A stretch of 5,858 bases of DNA from an uncultured Candidatus Melainabacteria bacterium (GTDB taxonomy: Bacteria > Cyanobacteriota > Vampirovibrionia > Gastranaerophilales > Gastranaerophilaceae). Made by a program: the position numbers and the translations under genes. Where the stretch lies: contig CAKVND010000075.1 of the NCBI GenBank assembly GCA_934777245.1, forward strand, positions 1-5,858, given 5' to 3'. The first letter of the stretch is position 1. The number at the start of each line of letters is the position of its first letter. Below the pieces are notes generated by a model. It was not told the DNA's origin, did no database searches, and was given only the letters and a program-made list of their open reading frames with translations. This document shows, one piece after another, positions 1 to 5,083 of the stretch.

Positions 1-57
1 GACTCAATGTTTGCAACATAATTATATGATTTTATTCTATTTTGAGATTTTTCTAAA

Positions 58-73
58 AATTATCTCGGACAGT
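58..73. repeat. 16-bp dispersed direct repeat, copy A
   Basis: The 16 bases AATTATCTCGGACAGT occur here and again, identical and in the same orientation, at 4342-4357 just after the histidine kinase gene. Sequence on either side differs. In both places it sits in gene-free DNA next to a hairpin, so it may be the conserved edge of a dispersed intergenic element. Function is unknown. Confidence 0.6.
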
Positions 74-80
74 AGTGTGT

Positions 81-116
81 CATTGCGAAAAAATCGTTAG
101 ATTTTCGTGGCAATCC
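81..116. repeat. REP-like intergenic palindrome
   Basis: An imperfect hairpin: outer arms ATTGC (82-86) and GCAAT (110-114), inner arms around 90-95 and 100-105, loop GTTA (96-99). The edges CATTGCGA and GTGGCAATCC resemble a palindromic intergenic repeat type seen in many bacterial genomes (recollection of the family, not searched). There is no T-tract, so it is not a terminator. The rest of 1-180 shows no gene I can support. Confidence 0.45.
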
Positions 117-180
117 ATTATTTAATAATTCACAACAAAAGAAAATGTAAGCAAAAAAGAAGAAGATTTTATGTACCTCT

Positions 181-220
181 TTAATCAAAAAAGCGCATTC
201 TTAAGAATACGCTTTTTGAT
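181..220 (-). terminator. second, terminator-like hairpin after rplA (possibly bidirectional)
   Basis: A long inverted repeat with arms ATTCTT/AAGAAT at the centre (197-202, 203-208), then GCG/CGC (193-195, 210-212), then A-tract/T-tract arms. Read on the minus strand it is an A-tract, a stem, then six T. The plus-strand reading is similar, so it could stop transcription from both sides. It lies directly after the main rplA terminator and may act as a backup or insulate the operon from whatever lies to the left. Confidence 0.7.
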
Positions 221-221
221 T

Positions 222-250
222 AAAAAAAAAGGCTAACCTTTCGGCTAGCC
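222..250 (-). terminator. rho-independent terminator of the rpmG-rplA operon
   Basis: On the minus strand an 8-bp stem GGCTAGCC/GGTTAGCC (one G-T wobble) is closed by a GAAA tetraloop (239-242) and followed at once by nine T (222-230). It begins 7 bases after the rplA stop codon. This is a canonical intrinsic terminator and marks the end of the operon before any rplJ or rplL. Confidence 0.93.
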
Positions 251-257
251 GTAAATA

Positions 258-983
258 TCAACCAACAATTTCTTTAACTTCTGCTTGAAGGTTCTTTGCA
301 TCAATCTTAATGCTTGGTCCCATTGTTGTTGTCAAATAAATTGACTTAACATAAGTACCTTTAGCTGCAGAAGGTTTTGCTCTAAGAACTGCGTCAACCA
401 ATGTACCATAGTTCTTAACCAAATCTTCGTTAGCGAATTGAACCTTACCGATTGGACAGTGAATCATACCCTGTTTATCAGCTCTGAATTCAACTTTACC
501 TGCCTTAGCATCTTTAACTGCTTTAGCAATATCAAGAGTTACAGTACCAGTTTTAGGGTTTGGCATCAAGCCTTTAGGACCTAAAACTCTACCTAACTTA
601 CCTAACATACCCATACAGTCTGGAGTTGCGATTAATGTATCGAATTCAAACCAACCGCCAGCGATTTTGTCGATAATTTCTTCTGTTCCGTAGAAATCAG
701 CACCTGCGTCTTTAGCTTCAGTAACTTTTGGTCCTTTTGCGATAACGCAAACACGAACTTCTTTACCTAAACCTGCAGGAAGAACAACTGTAGATCTGAT
801 TTGTTGTTCTGCGTGTTTAACTTCAATACCTAATCTCATGTGACATTCAACTGTTTCGTTGAATTTTGCAACTTCTTTAGATACTTCTTGTAATTTAGTA
901 AGAGCATCACGACCGCTAGCCGGTTGTTGGAAATCAGCTAACAATTCTTGAAGCTTCTTTTGTTTTTTAGTTATTTTTGACAT
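258..983 (-). CDS. rplA: 50S ribosomal protein L1
   Basis: L1 forms the mobile L1 stalk of the large subunit, binding 23S rRNA at the E-site side, and in many bacteria also represses its own mRNA. The 241-residue product matches the family length. The basic N-terminus, a KFNETVE motif near residue 40, [11 protein letters not shown] around 68-78 and the L1 signature around 117-148 ([20 protein letters not shown]) are all present. The ATG at 983 is preceded by AAAGGAT (991-997) at 7-base spacing; the stop is TGA. It is the last gene of the operon, 114 bases after rplK, with its own structured leader carrying a putative L1-binding fold at 998-1030. A strong terminator follows directly. The identification is secure. 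Confidence 0.98.
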   Translation of the reverse strand: MSKITKKQKKLQELLADFQQPASGRDALTKLQEVSKEVAKFNETVECHMRLGIEVKHAEQQIRSTVVLPAGLGKEVRVCVIAKGPKVTEAKDAGADFYGTEEIIDKIAGGWFEFDTLIATPDCMGMLGKLGRVLGPKGLMPNPKTGTVTLDIAKAVKDAKAGKVEFRADKQGMIHCPIGKVQFANEDLVKNYGTLVDAVLRAKPSAAKGTYVKSIYLTTTMGPSIKIDAKNLQAEVKEIVG

Positions 984-997
984 TTTTTAAATCCTTT

Positions 998-1030
998 CAT
1001 GGTGTTAACGGATTTTTCAATCCTTCCATA
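998..1030 (-). promoter_or_regulatory. putative L1-binding autoregulatory RNA element in front of rplA
   Basis: On the minus strand: outer stem ATGG/CCAT (1026-1029, 999-1002), 5' internal loop AA (1024-1025), inner stem GGATT/AATCC as seen on the plus strand (1010-1014, 1019-1023) with a tetraloop, and 3' internal loop GTTAACA (1003-1009). The Shine-Dalgarno AAAGGAT of rplA starts at the next base or two. The same architecture with different stem bases precedes rplK (1540-1571). L1 is known to repress its operon by binding an mRNA mimic of its 23S site. Assigning this fold to L1 is inference from position and covariation. Confidence 0.72.
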
Positions 1031-1044
1031 TTATCTCTAACTCA

Positions 1045-1083
1045 CTCTCTTTTTAGAGAGGATTTGGTGAAATTTACATCACC
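1045..1083 (-). other. two small hairpins in the rplK-rplA intergenic leader
   Basis: Two adjacent inverted repeats lie between rplK and the rplA regulatory fold: CTCTCT/AGAGAG (1045-1050, 1055-1060) and GGTGA/TCACC (1066-1070, 1079-1083). Neither has a T-tract, so they are not intrinsic terminators. They could be mRNA processing or stability structures that set L1 output apart from L11. Confidence 0.45.
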
Positions 1084-1097
1084 TTTATGGGAACATA

Positions 1098-1526
1098 CTA
1101 GTCTTCTTTAACAGTAACGCCCATAGCTCTGCAAGAGCCTTTAATCATGTTTACAGCAGCATCCATTGAAGTTGCGTTCAAATCGTTCATTTTGATTTTT
1201 GCGATTTCTTCTAATTGAGCTCTTGTAATTTCACCAACTTTTGTTTTGTTAGGAACAGCAGAACCCTTAGGGATATTTAATGCCTTTTTAATCAAAACTG
1301 GAGCTGGAGGTGATTTGATTACAAAAGTGAAACTTCTGTCTTCGTATACATCGATAATAACAGGGATAATATAGCCTGCTTGAGATTCAGTTTTTGCATT
1401 GAACTGTTTGCAGAAATCCATGATATTTACACCGTGTTGACCCAAAGCCGGACCAACTGGAGGTGATGGATTTGCTTTACCTGCTTGAATTTGTAGTTTA
1501 ATTTTTCCTACTACTTTTTTTGCCAT
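1098..1526 (-). CDS. rplK: 50S ribosomal protein L11
   Basis: L11 forms, with the 23S GTPase-associated centre and L10/L7/L12, the base of the stalk that stimulates translational GTPases and, with RelA, the stringent response; it is the thiostrepton target. The 142 residues match the usual 141-142. The N-terminal domain holds the proline-rich [14 protein letters not shown] segment (residues 19-32). The RNA-binding C-terminal domain ends in a DLNA...[10 protein letters not shown] signature (about 114-139), where many homologues have GTA-R-SMG. The ATG at 1526 follows a perfect AAAGGAG (1533-1539) at 6-base spacing; stop TAG. The 144-base gap from nusG carries a long hairpin and a putative L1-binding fold abutting the ribosome binding site. 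Confidence 0.98.
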   Translation of the reverse strand: MAKKVVGKIKLQIQAGKANPSPPVGPALGQHGVNIMDFCKQFNAKTESQAGYIIPVIIDVYEDRSFTFVIKSPPAPVLIKKALNIPKGSAVPNKTKVGEITRAQLEEIAKIKMNDLNATSMDAAVNMIKGSCRAMGVTVKED

Positions 1527-1539
1527 TTTGTTCTCCTTT

Positions 1540-1571
1540 CGTGGTACTAACGGGGGGCACCCCCTTCCACG
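1540..1571 (-). promoter_or_regulatory. putative L1-binding autoregulatory RNA element in front of rplK
   Basis: On the minus strand: outer stem CGTGG/CCACG (1567-1571, 1540-1544), 5' loop AA (1565-1566), inner stem GGGGG/CCCCC (1560-1564, 1552-1556) with loop TGC, and 3' internal loop GTTAGTA (1545-1551). The rplK Shine-Dalgarno AAAGGAG begins at the next base. The stems differ from the rplA copy by paired changes, while the two internal loops are nearly identical. Protein binding here would block ribosome access. L1 repression at the L11 leader is established in Escherichia coli; its action here is inferred. Confidence 0.78.
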
Positions 1572-1606
1572 TTATTTGTGTTGTGTTTTCAAAGTAAAAC
1601 CCTCAC

Positions 1607-1644
1607 CGCGTCTGCAATTTTCGCTATGCTTAAAAACAGTCGCG
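1607..1644 (-). other. long-range hairpin in the nusG-rplK spacer
   Basis: CGCGTCTG (1607-1614) can pair with CAGTCGCG (1637-1644), 7 of 8 positions, closing a 22-base loop; a smaller hairpin TCTCT/AGAGA lies at 1648-1662. No T-tract follows on the minus strand, so a terminator is unlikely. It could be a processing site or part of the rplK leader fold. I see no convincing promoter in this spacer. Confidence 0.4.
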
Positions 1645-1670
1645 ACCTCTCTATTGAAGAGAAAAAGATT

Positions 1671-2282
1671 TTATAACTTTTGAATTTGTTTATATTCTAA
1701 TTCAACCGGAGTTTCACGACCGAATATAGAAACCATTGCTCTAAGTTTAGCCTTATCAGGATAAACTTCTGTAATATCACCAACAAACTCAGCGAATGGA
1801 CCGGAAGTAATTCTAACTTTTTCACCAACCTTAACATCCATTTCAATTTTTTGAGTTTGAGCTGTTGATCTGTGAATAATCTTTTTAATTTCGCTGTCTT
1901 TTGCCGGAATAGGTTTTTTAGCAGAACCAACGAATTTTGTAACACCTGCTGTATGTCTAACTACATACCAGCTGTCTTCATCCATAATCATTTCTACCAA
2001 AACATAACCAGGGAAGATTTTTTCTTCTCTTTCTTGTTTTCTTCCACCTTTAATTTGGGTAACAGTCTTTTGAGGAACTTCTACTCTAAAGATTTTATCA
2101 GCCATGTTCATATATTCGATACGTTTTTCCAAGTTACTTTTAACTTTGTTTTCGTATCCTGAATAAGTGTGAACAATGTACCAACGTTTTTGATTCTTTT
2201 TTTCAGAAGACGCATGGTTTTCAACTTCTTGAGTTTCTTCCATAACTTCTTCATTCATCATATTTTCGTCTTTTTCACTCAT
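1671..2282 (-). CDS. nusG: transcription termination/antitermination factor NusG
   Basis: NusG binds the RNA polymerase clamp, affects pausing and Rho termination, and links polymerase to the ribosome. At 203 residues it is longer than many NusG proteins because an acidic, probably disordered extension of about 32 residues precedes the core. The NGN domain starts at RWYIVHTYSGYENKV (about 33-47) and includes FPGYVLVEM and the VVRHTAGVTKFVG segment. The C-terminal KOW domain is about 150-203 (VKVGEKVRITSGPFAEFVG). The ATG at 2282 has a modest AAAGGG (2291-2296) at 8-base spacing; stop TAA. M8, M9 or M14 are alternative starts that would still keep the whole core. It lies 25 bases after secE, the conserved bacterial order. 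Confidence 0.97.
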   Translation of the reverse strand: MSEKDENMMNEEVMEETQEVENHASSEKKNQKRWYIVHTYSGYENKVKSNLEKRIEYMNMADKIFRVEVPQKTVTQIKGGRKQEREEKIFPGYVLVEMIMDEDSWYVVRHTAGVTKFVGSAKKPIPAKDSEIKKIIHRSTAQTQKIEMDVKVGEKVRITSGPFAEFVGDITEVYPDKAKLRAMVSIFGRETPVELEYKQIQKL

Positions 2283-2307
2283 TACTTTTACCCTTTATAA
2301 ATCTTAA

Positions 2308-2508
2308 TTAAAATTTAGATAACAACATATTGAAAATAACATCCACGAAATAAATAAAAACAGTGAATATAAAAACAATAGCAACAACAAAGAATGTTTC
2401 AACTACAACCTGATGTTTTTCCGGCCAAGTAATCTTGCCCCACTCAGTCTTTACGCCTTTAAAATAAGTAAAAACATTTTTCTTTATTGTTTCAAAAGTA
2501 TCATTCAT
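2308..2508 (-). CDS. secE: preprotein translocase subunit SecE
   Basis: SecE is the essential clamp subunit of the SecYEG protein-conducting channel in the inner membrane. This is the short, single-span bacterial form: 66 residues, with the conserved amphipathic EWGKITWP segment at about 21-28, then one transmembrane helix (about 34-62, VVETFFVVAIVFIFTVFIYF). The ATG at 2508 is chosen because AAGG (2517-2520) sits 8 bases upstream. The same frame stays open further upstream, but that would translate the antiparallel-free tRNA-Trp gene itself and is not real. The gene starts 26 bases after the tRNA and ends 25 bases before nusG; stop TAA. Confidence 0.95.
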   Translation of the reverse strand: MNDTFETIKKNVFTYFKGVKTEWGKITWPEKHQVVVETFFVVAIVFIFTVFIYFVDVIFNMLLSKF

Positions 2509-2534
2509 TTTAATAACCTTATTCTTATAAAAAT

Positions 2535-2607
2535 CGCGCCCTGAAGGACTCGAACCCTCGACATCCGGTTTTGGAGACCGACGTTCTACCAACTGAACTA
2601 AGGACGC
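2535..2607 (-). tRNA. trnW: tRNA-Trp (anticodon CCA)
   Basis: A complete 73-base cloverleaf on the minus strand. The acceptor stem GCGTCCT/AGGGCGC has one G-T pair. D arm GTTC/GAAC has a GG-containing loop. Anticodon stem TCGGT/ACCGG encloses loop CTCCAAA, giving anticodon CCA (plus-strand 2572-2574). The T arm GAGGG/CCTTC has loop TTCGAGT. Discriminator is G73, as expected for bacterial tRNA-Trp. The 3' CCA is not encoded and must be added. It sits inside the rpmG-secE operon, so it is likely cut from the polycistronic transcript. Confidence 0.97.
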
Positions 2608-2615
2608 ATATAAAA

Positions 2616-2692
2616 GGGAATAAGACTTTCGGTAATAAGGGAATAAGAGATTTAAAGCTTTCTTTTGCCCTTATTACCAGTGCTTATTTCCT
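2616..2692. repeat. extended inverted repeat between rpmG and tRNA-Trp, octamer-related
   Basis: GGTAATAAGGG (2631-2641) is the perfect reverse complement of CCCTTATTACC (2668-2678). Outer arms GGGAATAAG (from 2616) and CTTATTTCC (2683-2691) also pair, with a wobble, so the whole spacer can fold into one long AT-rich hairpin. The GGGAATAA/GGTAATAA units resemble the octamers at 4903-4945, 5376-5410 and 5470-5512. It may be a processing structure flanking the tRNA, or a repeat insertion. Confidence 0.6.
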
Positions 2693-2694
2693 TA

Positions 2695-2862
2695 TTATTT
2701 TGTTTCCTTGTGAGTTGTGTGTTTTTTGCAAGTTGGGCAATATTTGCTCAATTCTAATCTGTCTTTAACATTCTTTTTGTTTTTAACAGTTGTGTAATTT
2801 CTTTCCTTGCAATCTTCACAAGCTAGAACTACCATTCTATCGTTTTTACCTTTGATACCCAT
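2695..2862 (-). CDS. rpmG: 50S ribosomal protein L33, zinc-binding form
   Basis: L33 is a small large-subunit protein near the E site and L1 stalk. Translation from ATG at 2862 gives 55 residues: [18 protein letters not shown]... to ...KHTTHKETK, ending in TAA. Family length is about 49-55. Two CxxC knuckles (C15/C18 and C42/C45) are intact, so this is the zinc-binding (C+) type. The YCPTCKKHT motif near the end is typical. AAAGGA (2871-2876) lies 8 bases before the start. It is the first gene of the operon, followed by tRNA-Trp and secE, a common bacterial order, and is transcribed away from the histidine kinase gene. Confidence 0.94.
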   Translation of the reverse strand: MGIKGKNDRMVVLACEDCKERNYTTVKNKKNVKDRLELSKYCPTCKKHTTHKETK

Positions 2863-2919
2863 TTTTAAGTTCCTTTATATTTACCTTTAATTGCTATTTT
2901 AAATTATTTTGACCTTTTT

Positions 2920-2943
2920 AAAAAGAATGTGATAAACACATTC
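2920..2943 (-). terminator. possible leader attenuator ahead of rpmG
   Basis: On the minus strand GAATGTG/CACATTC (7-bp perfect stem, 2937-2943 with 2925-2931; 5-base loop) is followed directly by five T (2920-2924). It sits about 60 bases before the rpmG start with no minus-strand gene upstream in the window. If the candidate promoter at 2970-2998 is used it lies in the operon leader. The T-tract is short and the stem AT-rich, so termination would be weak. Confidence 0.45.
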
Positions 2944-2969
2944 TCTCTTTTAAATCGGCGTATGAATTA

Positions 2970-2998
2970 ATACTAAAATAAACATAATAAAATTGCAA
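2970..2998 (-). promoter_or_regulatory. candidate promoter for the rpmG operon
   Basis: On the minus strand TTGCAA (2993-2998) is separated by 17 bases from TAGTAT (2970-2975), 4/6 matches each to the sigma-70 consensus. Predicted start near 2963 gives a leader of about 100 bases containing the 2920-2943 hairpin. The region is very AT-rich, so chance matches are likely. Confidence 0.35.
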
Positions 2999-3037
2999 AC
3001 TATTGTAAAGTTTTTTTAATAATACACCATTCAGTAG

Positions 3038-4327
3038 ATGTTTATTCCGATTTATGCTATATTTTACTTAAAAGATATGGCATTAATTTCGTCTGATAAA
3101 ATTTTAAAAATAATTCCCTCATTGTTTGAAACCGATTTGAACAATGAAAAGATGTTATTCAGAAAAATAGAAAAAATTCTGATTTTTGATGAAGCTTTTA
3201 TCTATTATGCCAATCCTGACAGCTTACAACTCAAACATACTTACAAAAAACACGCGAATTATGATATAAATTCTGTGTTTAAAATAAATACCGAACAGAA
3301 AAAATTTGTATTTTCTAAAGAAGGCAAAATTCTCGATGAAACAAACGACTTAGTCAAAACCGTTGAACTTGCCGGCAATTCTCAAAAATCGTATTTAGTC
3401 GCTAAAATATTTATCAAATCAACCGTTTTTGGCATTATATTATTGTCTAAACGTGAAAAAAATTTTTATAAACAAGAAGATTTAGACGCATTAAATGCAA
3501 TCGCTTCTGTAATGTCATATTTGCTAAAAGATGCAGAGCTTTCTAATGTATTTAAAATCCAATTAAAAGCATTAAAAGACGGAATTGTCGAAAAAAACAA
3601 CGCTTATAAAACAATAAAAGAGCAGAACGAAAAGATTTTAGAAGCAGATAAGGTTAAAAACGAGTTTTTGGCAAACATTTCACACGAACTTAGAACTCCG
3701 CTTAATTCAATTCTTGGATTTTCAGATATTCTTGGAACTCAATTGTACGGGAATTTGAATTCCAAGCAAGAAGAATATGTGAATGACATTAAAGTTTCAG
3801 CAACCCATCTTCTTGGCATGATAAATGAAGTTCTAGACATGTCAAAAATAGAAGCCAACGCGATGAAAATTGTAAAGAGTGCGTTTTGGATTTCTCGCGC
3901 AGTAGACGAAGTTGCAAACATTTTATATCCGCTTGCTCAAAAGAAAAATATAATTTTAAAAAAGAATATGGATGCGGATTTTGAAGTATTTGCAGATTAT
4001 CAAAAGATTCAACAAATTTTATACAATCTGGTGAGCAACGCAATAAAATACTCACCTGAGAATGATGAAGTCGAAATCACAGTAAACGCTGATGACGAAA
4101 GCTTTAGAATTTTCGTTCACGATAACGGAATCGGAATTGATAAAAAATACCACGGAAAAATTTTCGCAAAATTTGTTCAGCTTGATAGTGCTTATACAAA
4201 AAAAGAAAGCTCAACAGGACTTGGCTTAACTATTACAAAAGAATTAGTAGAACTCCACGGTGGTAAAATTTCATTGATAAGCGAAGTTAACAATGGTTCA
4301 ACATTTATCGTAGAAATTCCATTCTAA
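3038..4327 (+). CDS. soluble GAF-like sensor histidine kinase
   Basis: An ATP-dependent autophosphorylating kinase that would pass phosphate to a response regulator. Numbering from ATG 3038 (429 residues): a probable GAF-like sensor domain at about 18-165; a helical/coiled linker about 165-208; HisKA with H-box NISHELRTPLNSILGF, phospho-acceptor His216; HATPase with N-box QQILYNLVSNAIKYSPE (Asn334), G1 DNGIGI (362-367), F-box around KIFAKF, and G2 STGLGLTITKELVELHGG (392-409). All catalytic boxes look intact. I see no transmembrane pair, so it is likely cytoplasmic. The start is uncertain: neither ATG 3038 nor ATG 3077 (Met14) has a clear Shine-Dalgarno, and the hydrophobic first 13 residues look non-native, so 3077 is likely. 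No response regulator adjoins; the signal is unknown. Confidence 0.93.
   Translation: MFIPIYAIFYLKDMALISSDKILKIIPSLFETDLNNEKMLFRKIEKILIFDEAFIYYANPDSLQLKHTYKKHANYDINSVFKINTEQKKFVFSKEGKILDETNDLVKTVELAGNSQKSYLVAKIFIKSTVFGIILLSKREKNFYKQEDLDALNAIASVMSYLLKDAELSNVFKIQLKALKDGIVEKNNAYKTIKEQNEKILEADKVKNEFLANISHELRTPLNSILGFSDILGTQLYGNLNSKQEEYVNDIKVSATHLLGMINEVLDMSKIEANAMKIVKSAFWISRAVDEVANILYPLAQKKNIILKKNMDADFEVFADYQKIQQILYNLVSNAIKYSPENDEVEITVNADDESFRIFVHDNGIGIDKKYHGKIFAKFVQLDSAYTKKESSTGLGLTITKELVELHGGKISLISEVNNGSTFIVEIPF
3055..3063 (+). promoter_or_regulatory. candidate extended -10 promoter of the histidine kinase gene
   Basis: TG-C-TATATT (TGn plus 5/6 match to TATAAT) lies inside the first codons of the longest kinase frame. 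There is no good -35 box. Transcription from about 3070 would reach the second ATG (3077) with a very short leader. A competing candidate is AATAAT at 3018-3023 with TTGCAA at 2993-2998, though its 19-base spacing is poor. Confidence 0.3.
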
Positions 4328-4341
4328 TAAATTATATCAAT

Positions 4342-4357
4342 AATTATCTCGGACAGT
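4342..4357. repeat. 16-bp dispersed direct repeat, copy B
   Basis: Identical to 58-73. Here it starts 15 bases after the kinase stop codon. It is followed by a weak hairpin GAAGT/ACTTC (4372-4376, 4382-4386) and then ACTTTT, which may be the only, poor, terminator for the kinase gene. Confidence 0.6.
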
Positions 4358-4504
4358 TATGCTCCCTCGGGGAAGTTTTCTACTTCACTTTTAAGCTAGT
4401 AGTTGTACTTACTCGTTGGGAAATGTGGTGCAAAAAGAGAGAGATTTATTAATATGTATATATTTTTGTTAGGCTGAAAGACAAACTTACTTTCTACATT
4501 ATTG

Positions 4505-4533
4505 TCGTGTTCAATGAAAAATGTCCAACACGA
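4505..4533. repeat. dispersed palindrome, copy 1 (degenerate)
   Basis: Starts TCGTGTTCAA and ends TCCAACACGA, with ATTATTG in front as in copy 2 at 4796-4823. Only the outer seven base pairs (TCGTGTT/AACACGA) still pair. It appears to be a diverged relative of the perfect copy 2. Confidence 0.6.
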
Positions 4534-4539
4534 TCTTGC

Positions 4540-4590
4540 TTAGCGATTTATTCCTGAAAAATTATTACAAATTAATGCAGTTTTCTGCAT
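4540..4590 (-). CDS. possible 16-residue leader-type peptide
   Basis: On the minus strand ATG at 4590 is preceded at 5 bases by AAAGGAG (4596-4602), the same strong motif used by rplK. The frame is MQKTALICNNFSGINR followed by TAA. The start overlaps a perfect hairpin ATGCAG/CTGCAT (4575-4580, 4585-4590). It could be a leader peptide, or the surviving 5' end of a lost gene, since the frame runs into repeat DNA and nothing coding follows. Very tentative. Confidence 0.2.
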   Translation of the reverse strand: MQKTALICNNFSGINR

Positions 4591-4630
4591 GATAGCTCCT
4601 TTCTTTTTAAGGGGAATAAGGTTTAATCAA

Positions 4631-4665
4631 TGGATAATGGATAATGGAAAATGGAAAGTGGAAAA
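4631..4665. repeat. five-unit heptamer tandem repeat
   Basis: Five 7-base units in a row: TGGATAA twice, then TGGAAAA, TGGAAAG and TGGAAAA. This resembles the short tandemly repeated repetitive (STRR) heptamers known from cyanobacterial intergenic DNA. It is not in a supported reading frame. Confidence 0.85.
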
Positions 4666-4698
4666 TTGTTTTAAATATTTTATAACCTTCTAAAGTTG

Positions 4699-4715
4699 GT
4701 CAGGCAGCGCCTGAC
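4699..4715. repeat. GC-rich REP-like hairpin
   Basis: GTCAGGC (4699-4705), loop AGC, GCCTGAC (4709-4715): a perfect 7-bp stem in very AT-rich surroundings. No T-tract on either strand. Its base composition differs from its flanks, which suggests a REP-type element or a protein-binding palindrome. Confidence 0.55.
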
Positions 4716-4752
4716 AATAACAAAAGATAAATGACATACAAGTCCAAGATAA

Positions 4753-4775
4753 TATTGGATTATTATCATCCAATA
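4753..4775. repeat. 8-bp perfect inverted repeat
   Basis: TATTGGAT (4753-4760) and ATCCAATA (4768-4775) form a perfect stem with a 7-base loop. No terminator tract follows. Function unknown. Confidence 0.5.
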
Positions 4776-4795
4776 AGACAAAAATTCAATTATTG

Positions 4796-4823
4796 TCGTG
4801 TTCAATGAAAATGTTGAACACGA
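4796..4823. repeat. dispersed palindrome, copy 2 (perfect)
   Basis: TCGTGTTCAA (4796-4805), loop TGAAAATG, TTGAACACGA (4814-4823): a perfect 10-bp stem. Both this and copy 1 are preceded by ATTATTG and followed, 10 versus about 66 bases later, by a CTTTCTTTTT...GGGGAATAAGG block, so copy 2 looks like the same composite element lacking its middle. Confidence 0.75.
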
Positions 4824-4902
4824 CCTACACCTTTCTTTTTAGGGGAATAAGGTAATAGTTAATTCCAAAATATCCAACAATCGCAACCCACATCAAAAAT
4901 TC

Positions 4903-4945
4903 TTAATACGAACTTATTCACCTATTCACTTATTCACTTATCGAC
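4903..4945. repeat. octamer tandem array 1 (TTATTCAC)
   Basis: After TTAATACGAAC come four 8-base units: TTATTCAC, CTATTCAC, TTATTCAC, TTATCGAC (4914-4945). Array 3 (5470-5512) repeats the same layout including the TTAATACGAAC lead. Array 2 (5376-5410) is the inverted form; 4910-4937 matches its complement at 27 of 28 bases. Confidence 0.88.
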
Positions 4946-5027
4946 GTTTAAACATTTATTAAGAAATTCCCATTTTTCTAAACTCAACTTTACAAAACTT
5001 CACAAAACACATCAAAAAAGGCAATTT

Positions 5028-5055
5028 TTGAAAAGATAAATACTTTATATATACA
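5028..5055 (+). promoter_or_regulatory. candidate promoter of the 96-codon gene
   Basis: TTGAAA (5028-5033) and TATACA (5050-5055) are spaced by 16 bases in an AT-rich block. Predicted start lies just before the AAGGAG ribosome binding site (5068-5073). The -10 match is only moderate. Confidence 0.45.
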
Positions 5056-5083
5056 TAAGAGATAACCAAGGAGAGTAAACAAG

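Larger units (their letters stand above)
4358..5027. other. gene-poor intergenic stretch with dispersed hairpins and short repeats
   Basis: About 670 bases without a convincing protein gene. Besides the elements listed separately, it has a GAAAG/CTTTC hairpin (4476-4480, 4490-4494) and two copies of a CCTTTCTTTTT...GGGGAATAAGGT block (about 4599-4622 and 4830-4853). The frames are short and stop-rich, and several blocks recur, which suggests decayed mobile or repeat elements. Confidence 0.6.

Noticed and set aside
1..99. Short open frame entering from the left edge on the plus strand
   Set aside because: About 32 codons of AT-rich, low-complexity sequence running into a palindromic repeat; no protein signal.
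971..1000. Nine-codon minus-strand frame overlapping the rplA start
   Set aside because: Its ATG is part of the regulatory stem, it has no Shine-Dalgarno, and it looks incidental.
1586..1616. Separate promoter for rplK in the nusG-rplK spacer
   Set aside because: TTGCAG and TACTTT are spaced by only 15 bases with a poor -10 match.
1872..2162. Plus-strand frame inside nusG, and similar antisense frames inside the kinase gene
   Set aside because: Antisense shadows of well-identified genes, without ribosome binding sites or recognisable domains.
2509..2592. Upstream extension of secE through the tRNA (a 94-residue frame starting at 2592)
   Set aside because: The extra 28 codons translate the tRNA-Trp gene. 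ATG 2508 has its own Shine-Dalgarno and gives a normal SecE.
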